Position numbers and translations under genes: made by a program
The notes under the pieces: generated by a model
Told to the model about the DNA's origin: nothing
Seen by the model: only the letters and a program-made list of their open reading frames with translations
Database searches by the model: none
Shown: positions 1 through 5,453 of the stretch, piece by piece
How the letters are laid out: every line of letters starts with the position of its first letter
How positions within the stretch are numbered: position 1 is the first letter of the stretch
Source of the DNA: Planktomarina sp.
GTDB lineage: Bacteria > Pseudomonadota > Alphaproteobacteria > Rhodobacterales > Rhodobacteraceae
Direction of reading: 5' to 3'
NCBI GenBank assembly: GCA_022425445.1
Contig: JAKMFM010000175.1
Span: 1-7,807, forward strand
Length of the DNA stretch: 7,807 nucleotides

Positions 1-918
1 GACAATTACTACGCTACGCTCAACTCAGCTGTCTTTTCCGATGGGTCCTTTGTCTATATCCCGCCTGGGGTGCGCTGCCCGATGGAATTGTCGACATATT
101 TCCGTATCAATGCCGAAAATACAGGACAATTCGAGCGTACTTTGATTATCGCAGACAAAGAGTCATATGTCAGCTACCTTGAAGGCTGCACGGCGCCGCA
201 GCGCGATGTGGCACAGCTGCACGCGGCTGTGGTGGAGTTGGTGCTGTTGGATGACGCAGAAATTAAATATTCCACTGTGCAAAACTGGTTTCCCGGTGAT
301 GAGAATGGCAAGGGTGGAATTTACAATTTCGTCACCAAGCGTGCCGATTGCCGTGGAGATCGCTCCAAGGTGATGTGGACCCAAGTGGAAACCGGCTCTG
401 CGGTGACATGGAAATATCCGTCTTGCGTTTTGCGGGGGGATGACAGCCAGGGCGAGTTTTATTCTATCGCCATTGCCAACAATATGCAGCAAGCCGATAC
501 AGGCACAAAAATGGTGCATTTGGGTAAAAATACCAAGTCACGGATTGTTTCGAAAGGCATCAGTGCGGGCAAAGCACAAAATACCTACCGCGGTTTGGTC
601 TCAATGCACCCAAGGGCCAAAAATAGCCGCAACTACACCCAATGCGACAGCCTTTTGATCGGGGATAAATGCGGCGCGCATACGGTCCCCTACATCGAGG
701 TGAAAAATAATTCATCTCGGGTTGAGCATGAGGCCACCACCTCAAAAGTTGATGATGACCAGCTGTTTTATTGCCGCTCACGCGGTATGGATGAGGAAGA
801 GGCCGTGGCGCTCGTGGTTAATGGGTTTTGCAAGGAAGTGCTGCAAGCTCTGCCAATGGAATTTGCCATGGAAGCGCAGGCGTTGGTGGCGATTTCGCTT
901 GAAGGCTCAGTTGGATAA
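1..918 (+). CDS. sufB: SufB, Fe-S cluster assembly scaffold subunit (C-terminal part; 5' end outside window)
   Basis: SufB is the scaffold subunit of the cytosolic SufBC2D complex, where new Fe-S clusters are built from SufS-derived sulfur. The reading frame is open from base 1 and ends at TAA 916-918, giving 305 residues. The first in-frame ATG (base 82) and the GTG at 70 are internal, because the upstream codons already read as SufB (YIPPGVRCPMELSTYFRIN). Landmarks are the block NYTQCDSLLIGDKCGAHT and the block RVEHEATTSKVDDDQ. Fragment Cys215 and Glu244 are 29 residues apart, the same spacing as E. coli SufB Cys405 and Glu434, which are needed for sulfur acceptance and assembly. By that alignment about 190 N-terminal residues are missing, consistent with a normal protein of about 495 residues. 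A 61-bp gap with no recognisable signal separates it from sufC. Identification is very secure. Confidence 0.97.
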   Translation, partial: DNYYATLNSAVFSDGSFVYIPPGVRCPMELSTYFRINAENTGQFERTLIIADKESYVSYLEGCTAPQRDVAQLHAAVVELVLLDDAEIKYSTVQNWFPGDENGKGGIYNFVTKRADCRGDRSKVMWTQVETGSAVTWKYPSCVLRGDDSQGEFYSIAIANNMQQADTGTKMVHLGKNTKSRIVSKGISAGKAQNTYRGLVSMHPRAKNSRNYTQCDSLLIGDKCGAHTVPYIEVKNNSSRVEHEATTSKVDDDQLFYCRSRGMDEEEAVALVVNGFCKEVLQALPMEFAMEAQALVAISLEGSVG

Positions 919-979
919 TAACATCGGCGCGATCTGCGTCTAAACTCATGAAGGCCATAAGGGCTCGCGGGAATATAAA

Positions 980-1735
980 ATGCTAAATATCAAAAATTTA
1001 CACGTCAAACTTGAAGAAGAAGATAAGCAGATCTTGAAGGGTGTGAACCTGTCATTGGAGCCGGGCAAGGTCCATGCGATTATGGGACCAAATGGCTCCG
1101 GCAAATCCACCCTGTCTTATGTGCTGTCCGGCAAAGGCGGTTATGAAGTCACCGATGGGACTGCACAGTTAGAGGGCGTGGATATTTTGGATATGGAAGC
1201 CGAAGAGCGTGCGGCCGCCGGTCTGTTTTTAGCTTTTCAATATCCTGTCGAAATTCCTGGCGTGGGAAATATGACATTTTTGCGTACAGCCGTGAACGCC
1301 CAGCGCAAATTGCGTGGCGAAGAGGAAATGAGCGCAGGCGAATTCTTAAAAGTCGTGCGGGCCAAAGCCAAAGATCTGAAAATTGACGCAGAAATGCTCA
1401 AGCGGCCTGTGAATGTCGGATTTTCCGGTGGTGAAAAGAAACGCAATGAAATTTTGCAAATGGCGATGCTTGAGCCAAAAATGTGCATCTTAGACGAAAC
1501 CGACAGTGGCCTTGATGTGGATGCGATGAAGCTAGTGGCGCAGGGTGTGAACGCGTTGCGCGATGATAAGCGCACTTTCCTCGTTATTACCCATTACCAA
1601 AGGCTTTTGGACCACATCAAACCGGATGTGGTCCACATTATGGCCAACGGCCGCATCATCAAAACCGGCGGGCCTGAGTTGGCTTTGGAAGTCGAAAATA
1701 ATGGCTATGCGGACCTTCTGGAGGAGACTGCCTAA
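980..1735 (+). CDS. sufC: SufC, ABC-type ATPase of the Fe-S assembly complex
   Basis: SufC is a soluble ABC ATPase that binds SufB and SufD and drives the conformational change needed for cluster assembly; it is not a transporter subunit. The 251-residue length is typical. Visible motifs are Walker A GPNGSGKST (residues 36-44), Q-loop FQYP with Gln87, the signature FSGGEKKRNE (148-157), Walker B and catalytic Glu in MCILDETDSGLD (168-179, Glu173), and the switch His205 in ITHY. The SufC-type signature and the ETDSGLD wording distinguish it from transport ATPases. The ATG at 980 is preceded by only a weak Shine-Dalgarno (GGGA at 969-972), and the next gene starts on its stop codon (TAATG, one base shared). 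All catalytic residues are intact. Confidence 0.98.
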   Translation: MLNIKNLHVKLEEEDKQILKGVNLSLEPGKVHAIMGPNGSGKSTLSYVLSGKGGYEVTDGTAQLEGVDILDMEAEERAAAGLFLAFQYPVEIPGVGNMTFLRTAVNAQRKLRGEEEMSAGEFLKVVRAKAKDLKIDAEMLKRPVNVGFSGGEKKRNEILQMAMLEPKMCILDETDSGLDVDAMKLVAQGVNALRDDKRTFLVITHYQRLLDHIKPDVVHIMANGRIIKTGGPELALEVENNGYADLLEETA

Positions 1736-3000
1736 TGGCCGCATCTTCACAAAACACATCCAGCAGTCGCGCACTGCGTGATGCACAGCTCATTGACAGC
1801 TCGGGCGCTTGGGCCAAGCAGGCGCGTACAGCGGCCTCTGAGCGCGCGCAGGCGGCCGGTTTGCCGCAACGACGAGACGAATATTGGAAATACACCCGCC
1901 CGGATGCCTTTGTTCAGGCCGACGTAACGCTGCAATCTTCTTTGCGCAAAAGCCTTGAAATCTTCCATCAGCGCACGACCGTTTTAGTGACATTTGAAGA
2001 TGGAAAAATTCAGTCGTCGGCGCTGCCCAGCGCGGCCCATTGCACGCTTGAGAGCTTGGCGTCCGCCTCTTCGTTAGATCTGCATTGGGCGCGGGATATT
2101 TACGGGCGATTGGAAGCCGCAGGTCAAACCCCGGTTCAACGCAGCTTGGCTGCTGTAAACACCGCAGTGGCACGCGAGGGGCTGATGCTAAATGTCACCG
2201 GCGCCGTCGCGGCCCCCATCCACATCCACGCCACCTCGTCGGGCCAAACCGATGCAATTATTCACAATGTGATCCAAGTGGCCGCGGGTGCTGAGGTCAC
2301 CCTGATCGAAACGGGTCAATATGGCGCACGCACCAATAGTGTTTTGGAGGTCGACGTAGCCGATGGCGGTCGTTTCCATCATATTCGTGTGCAAGATGGC
2401 GATGAGCGCCACCTGCTGACTCATATTTTCGGTAAAATTGGCGCAGAAGCGACCTTTAAATCCTTCACCCTGACGGCGGGTGGTCAATTGACCCGCAACG
2501 AATGTGTTTTGCAATTGTTGGGCGATGACGCCTCGGTGTCTGTGGCCGGCGCCTGTTTGGGAGATGGCCGTTTTCACCATGATGATACAGTTTTCATCAC
2601 CCATGATGCGGTGAATTGTGAAAGCCGCCAGGTTTTCAAGAAGGTTTTGCGCAATGGCGCCGTAGGCGTGTTTCAGGGCAAAATCTTGGTGAAAGCGGGC
2701 GCGCAAAAGACAGATGGCTACCAAATCAGCCAATCTTTACTGCTCGATGATGACAGCCAATTTTTGGCGAAACCTGAGCTCGAAATCTATGCCGATGACG
2801 TGGCCTGCTCGCATGGGTCGACCTCTGGTGCGATCGATGCGCAAGCGTTATTCTACCTGCGCTCGCGCGGGGTTCCTGAAGCGCAAGCGGTGGATCTTTT
2901 GACTCTATCATTTGTGGCCGAAGCCATCGAAGAGATTGACGATGCAAACTTGGCGCAGGACATCCTCGATCATTTGACAGAAACCCTGTCGGCTCGGTAG
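1735..3000 (+). CDS. sufD: SufD, Fe-S cluster assembly subunit
   Basis: SufD is the SufB paralogue that completes the SufBC2D complex and helps in iron acquisition and cluster formation at the SufB-SufD interface. The protein has 421 residues, close to the usual length. The N-terminal third is variable, with the typical RRDEYWKYTRPDAF segment near residues 43-56. The C-terminal two thirds form the beta-helix core and C-terminal helices, including the block CSHGSTSGAIDAQALFYLRS. Cys358 and His360 fall at the same positions as the functionally important residues of E. coli SufD. The start is fixed by a strong GGAGGAG at 1720-1726, eight bases before an ATG that shares one base with the sufC stop, so translational coupling to sufC is likely. 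The stop TAG (2998-3000) also overlaps a possible GTG start of the next gene. Confidence 0.97.
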   Translation: MAASSQNTSSSRALRDAQLIDSSGAWAKQARTAASERAQAAGLPQRRDEYWKYTRPDAFVQADVTLQSSLRKSLEIFHQRTTVLVTFEDGKIQSSALPSAAHCTLESLASASSLDLHWARDIYGRLEAAGQTPVQRSLAAVNTAVAREGLMLNVTGAVAAPIHIHATSSGQTDAIIHNVIQVAAGAEVTLIETGQYGARTNSVLEVDVADGGRFHHIRVQDGDERHLLTHIFGKIGAEATFKSFTLTAGGQLTRNECVLQLLGDDASVSVAGACLGDGRFHHDDTVFITHDAVNCESRQVFKKVLRNGAVGVFQGKILVKAGAQKTDGYQISQSLLLDDDSQFLAKPELEIYADDVACSHGSTSGAIDAQALFYLRSRGVPEAQAVDLLTLSFVAEAIEEIDDANLAQDILDHLTETLSAR

Positions 3001-3005
3001 TGCGC

Positions 3006-3482
3006 ATGGCTGTGACGCGGGATATTGTGGAGGCGCATTGGCATCCTAGGCGGGTCATGTCGCGGCTCATGGCGATGGGAGTGCGCGAAGACCGGGCTTT
3101 GGCGATGCTCATGGGCGCTTGTCTTGTGCTGTTCATGTCGCAATGGCCCTACCGAGCCCGGCAGGCTCATGAAACCGGCGGCACACTCACCGATACCATC
3201 CAGCACGATGCGGTGGGTTTGATCTTTGTCTTGCCACTTTTGGCCTATGGTTTGGCAGCGCTCCTGCGGTTGATGACCCGTGCGTTCAAGGCGCAAGCGG
3301 ATTTCTATTCCGCGCGACTGGCGCTTTTTTGGGCACTATTGTCCAGCACGCCTGCGGTGGTGTTAGCTGGGATGGTTAAGGGATTTATTGGTCCCGGTCC
3401 GGCGCATACAGCTGTTGGCGCGATATGGTTGGTGATTTTTCTCTGGATCCTATTAAACTCCCTTTTTGAGGCAGAACGATGA
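3006..3482 (+). CDS. YIP1-like integral membrane protein, first of a pair in the suf operon
   Basis: This is a small polytopic inner-membrane protein of unknown function. From the ATG at 3006 it has 158 residues: a basic cytoplasmic N-terminus (HWHPRRVMSRLMAMGVRED), then four likely membrane segments at about 31-47, 70-90, 104-124 and 136-153. The layout and the phrases REDRALAMLM and SQWPYRARQAH resemble proteins I remember as annotated YIP1 family in Rhodobacterales; this is recall, not a database match. No catalytic motif, metal-binding Cys/His cluster or signal peptide is visible. A GTG at 3000 overlapping the sufD stop (TAGTG) would add two residues. Neither start has a good Shine-Dalgarno, so translation probably depends on ribosomes arriving from sufD. 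It overlaps the next gene by ATGA. Position between sufD and sufS suggests a link to Fe-S assembly, but that is inference only. Confidence 0.85.
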   Translation: MAVTRDIVEAHWHPRRVMSRLMAMGVREDRALAMLMGACLVLFMSQWPYRARQAHETGGTLTDTIQHDAVGLIFVLPLLAYGLAALLRLMTRAFKAQADFYSARLALFWALLSSTPAVVLAGMVKGFIGPGPAHTAVGAIWLVIFLWILLNSLFEAER

Positions 3483-4057
3483 ACTTGATCTTTTCGCTCT
3501 TGCGATTAAGCCTGACCAATCCAACGGACGCGGGGCGGGTATTGGTGGGTTTGCGTCTGGCACCCGGCACGGCCTTTAGCGCCTTTGCTCTTGTTATAAT
3601 TGCTGCGGTTCTCTTGATGTTCAGCCTATCAGGTTTTCAGGGGGTGATGCTGCTGCCAGGCTTTGCCCCACTTTCGCCATGGTCTTTGACAGGGGTCATG
3701 GGGGGCGGCACTTTGGGCCTCTGCGTCTGTATTTGGCTGATATCTCGGGCGTTCAGCCAGAGCGGGCGGTTTGCTGATGGGTTGTTGGTCTTTGCTTGGG
3801 TCCAACTGTTGCAAACACTGCTGCTCATTGTTCAAACTGCATTGATGGTCATCTCTGTAAACATAACGGGGCTTGTGGGCTTATTTGCCACGGTTTTGAT
3901 ATTTTGGATTTTATTTGGCTTGATGAACGCTTGGCTTGAATTGGAGTCCATGCTCAAAGCCGCTCTGTGTTTTGTGCTCGGTTTGGTTGCGCTGTCTCTG
4001 GGCGGTGCATTTCTTTTGGTTTTCTTCGGATTTGCTCCGGGTCAGGTGACGCTATGA
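3479..4057 (+). CDS. YIP1-like integral membrane protein, second of the pair
   Basis: A very hydrophobic protein of 192 residues. A short amphipathic N-terminus (MNLIFSLLRLSLTNPTDAGR) precedes about five membrane segments at roughly 32-50, 70-90, 100-127, 129-150 and 159-183. The N-terminal stretch with an NP..A.R pattern followed by a helical bundle is what one expects of bacterial YIP1-family proteins; the assignment rests on topology and remembered family appearance. There are no obvious enzymatic motifs, and the cysteines (82, 84, 164) lie in predicted membrane helices. The start is well supported by GAGG at 3468-3471 with a seven-base spacer and by the ATGA overlap with the preceding gene. 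Its own stop overlaps the sufS start in another ATGA. It is either a divergent partner of the upstream membrane protein, perhaps forming a heteromer, or an unrelated passenger. Confidence 0.85.
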   Translation: MNLIFSLLRLSLTNPTDAGRVLVGLRLAPGTAFSAFALVIIAAVLLMFSLSGFQGVMLLPGFAPLSPWSLTGVMGGGTLGLCVCIWLISRAFSQSGRFADGLLVFAWVQLLQTLLLIVQTALMVISVNITGLVGLFATVLIFWILFGLMNAWLELESMLKAALCFVLGLVALSLGGAFLLVFFGFAPGQVTL

Positions 4058-5277
4058 GTTTTGATGTATACCGTATTCGCGCCGATTTTCCGATCCTGTC
4101 ACGGCAGGTGAACAATAAGCCTTTGGTCTATCTCGACAACGGGGCTTCTGCGCAAAAGCCACAGGTGGTAATTGACGCGATCACACAGGCCTATTCTTAT
4201 GAATATGCAAATGTTCACAGGGGTTTGCACTATCTATCTAATCTGGCGACCGACAAATATGAAGCGGTACGCGGAAAGCTGGCGCGGTTTCTTAATGCGG
4301 CCTCAGAAGATCACATCGTGCTCAACTCAGGCACCACTGAAGGCATTAATCTGGTGGCCTATGGTTGGGCGATGCCGCGCTTTCATGCCGGTGATGAGAT
4401 CGTGCTGTCCATCATGGAGCATCATGCCAATATTATCCCATGGCATTTTCTGCGCGAGCGGATGGGCGTGAAGCTTACTTGGGTTGATGTGGATGTGAAC
4501 GGTGATCTGGATCCCGAAGCTGTCATTTCCGCCATTGGACCAAAGACAAAACTGGTGGCCATTACCCAAATGTCGAATGTTTTGGGAACGGTGGTTGACG
4601 TAAAAACCATCACGCAAGCGGCCCAAGCCCGAGGCGTTGCCGTTTTGGTGGATGGATCTCAAGCGGCCGCCCATATGCCGGTCGATGTGCAGGATATCGG
4701 CTGTGATTTTTATGCCGTGACAGGGCATAAACTCTATGGCCCAAGCGGGTCTGGAGCAATTTACATCAAACCCGAACGTATGGCCGAAATGCGGCCCTTT
4801 ATTGGTGGCGGTAATATGATCCGCGACGTTGGACGCGAGGAAATTACCTATAATACCCCGCCCACGATGTTCGAGGCTGGAACCCCGGGCATCGTCCAGC
4901 AGATTGGGCTCGGCGTCGCTGTTGACTATATGATGGGAATAGGGATGCAAGAGATTGCCGCCCATGAAGCCACCATCTGTGCCTATGCAGGTCAAAAGCT
5001 CGGCGGGCTCAATTGGTTAAACGTGCAGGGAAATTCCGCTCACAAAGGCGCTATTTTTTCCTTCACCCTTGACGGTGCAGCGCATGCGCATGATATCTCC
5101 ACGGTTTTGGACAAAAAGGGTGTTGCCGTGCGAGCAGGGCACCATTGCGCGCAACCCCTTATGGATCACCTCGATGTGAGCGCCACCTGCCGGGCCAGCT
5201 TCGCGATGTATAACACTGAGGCGGAGGTGGATGCTTTGGTTGAGGGTCTGGAATTTTGCCACGAGCTTTTTGGGTAG
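4054..5277 (+). CDS. sufS: SufS, class II cysteine desulfurase
   Basis: A PLP-dependent enzyme that converts L-cysteine to L-alanine and passes the sulfur as a persulfide towards the SufBCD scaffold, usually through SufE or SufU. The start chosen is the ATG at 4054, which overlaps the upstream stop (ATGA) and has AGGTGA at 4044-4049; it gives 407 residues beginning MSFDVYRIRADFPILS, typical of the family. The frame stays open 29 codons further upstream, but only inside the membrane-protein gene. Lys226 in TGHKLYGPSG is the PLP Schiff-base lysine, at the same position as in E. coli SufS. Cys365 in RAGHHCAQPLMDHL is the persulfide cysteine, and the MEHHANIIPWHFL block contributes the PLP-stacking histidine. 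The RxGHHCA context marks the class II type rather than IscS. No sufE lies beside it, and it is the last gene of the operon here. Confidence 0.97.
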   Translation: MSFDVYRIRADFPILSRQVNNKPLVYLDNGASAQKPQVVIDAITQAYSYEYANVHRGLHYLSNLATDKYEAVRGKLARFLNAASEDHIVLNSGTTEGINLVAYGWAMPRFHAGDEIVLSIMEHHANIIPWHFLRERMGVKLTWVDVDVNGDLDPEAVISAIGPKTKLVAITQMSNVLGTVVDVKTITQAAQARGVAVLVDGSQAAAHMPVDVQDIGCDFYAVTGHKLYGPSGSGAIYIKPERMAEMRPFIGGGNMIRDVGREEITYNTPPTMFEAGTPGIVQQIGLGVAVDYMMGIGMQEIAAHEATICAYAGQKLGGLNWLNVQGNSAHKGAIFSFTLDGAAHAHDISTVLDKKGVAVRAGHHCAQPLMDHLDVSATCRASFAMYNTEAEVDALVEGLEFCHELFG

Positions 5278-5321
5278 CGCGCTGTAATGCGCACCGAAAA
5301 TGCTATATCGCAGTTAAAACT

Positions 5322-5395
5322 TGGAGCGGGTAACGGGAATTGAACCCGTAACTTAAGCTTGGGAAGCTCGCGTGATACCTTTTCACCATACCCGC
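5322..5395 (-). tRNA. tRNA-Gly (anticodon CCC)
   Basis: The reverse complement folds into a complete 74-nt cloverleaf with encoded CCA (5322-5324). The acceptor stem GCGGGTA pairs perfectly with TACCCGC, the D stem is GTGA/TCAC with a GG-containing loop, and the T arm is ACGGG-TTCAATT-CCCGT. The anticodon loop TTCCCAA puts CCC at 5361-5363, reading glycine codon GGG, with U33 and A37 in place. An alternative reading as TCC would shift the loop and lose the purine at 37, so CCC is preferred. The anticodon stem CGAGC/GCTTA has a C27-A43 mismatch at its base and a G-U next to it. The gene lies convergent to sufS, 44 bp beyond its stop, and downstream of the RACo-like gene on the same strand. Confidence 0.93.
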
Positions 5396-5405
5396 GCTGC
5401 GCCGA

Positions 5406-5434
5406 TGCCTAGCGACTTCATGACAAGGGGTCAA
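5406..5434 (-). promoter_or_regulatory. Promoter of the tRNA-Gly gene
   Basis: On the - strand a TTGACC box (5429-5434) is followed by exactly 17 bases and then TAGGCA (5406-5411). The first base of the mature tRNA is at 5395, so a start about 6-8 bases after the -10 box would give a leader of only a few nucleotides. The near-consensus -35, ideal spacer and position fit a housekeeping sigma-70-type promoter, with the weak -10 often seen in alphaproteobacteria. It implies that the tRNA need not depend on read-through from the RACo-like gene 58 bp upstream. No start site has been measured. Confidence 0.65.
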
Positions 5435-5453
5435 GCTGCGACCAGTGCCGGCC

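Noticed and set aside
2188..2733. 181-codon open frame on the - strand opposite sufD
   Set aside because: It is a shadow frame opposite a well-supported sufD, without a ribosome binding site or domain signature.
3967..4053. Upstream extension of sufS by 29 codons (MFCARFGC...)
   Set aside because: It lies wholly inside the second membrane-protein gene. The ATG at 4054 has an ATGA overlap, a Shine-Dalgarno and a typical SufS N-terminus, and places the catalytic Lys at position 226 as in E. coli.
4327..4995. 222-codon open frame on the - strand opposite sufS
   Set aside because: It is antisense to a gene with intact catalytic motifs, and its translation is His/Gly/Asn-rich with no recognisable domain: a shadow of sufS codon use.
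5277..5300. Terminator hairpin after sufS (GCGC-TGTAAT-GCGC)
   Set aside because: The stem is only four base pairs and no T-run follows it on either strand.
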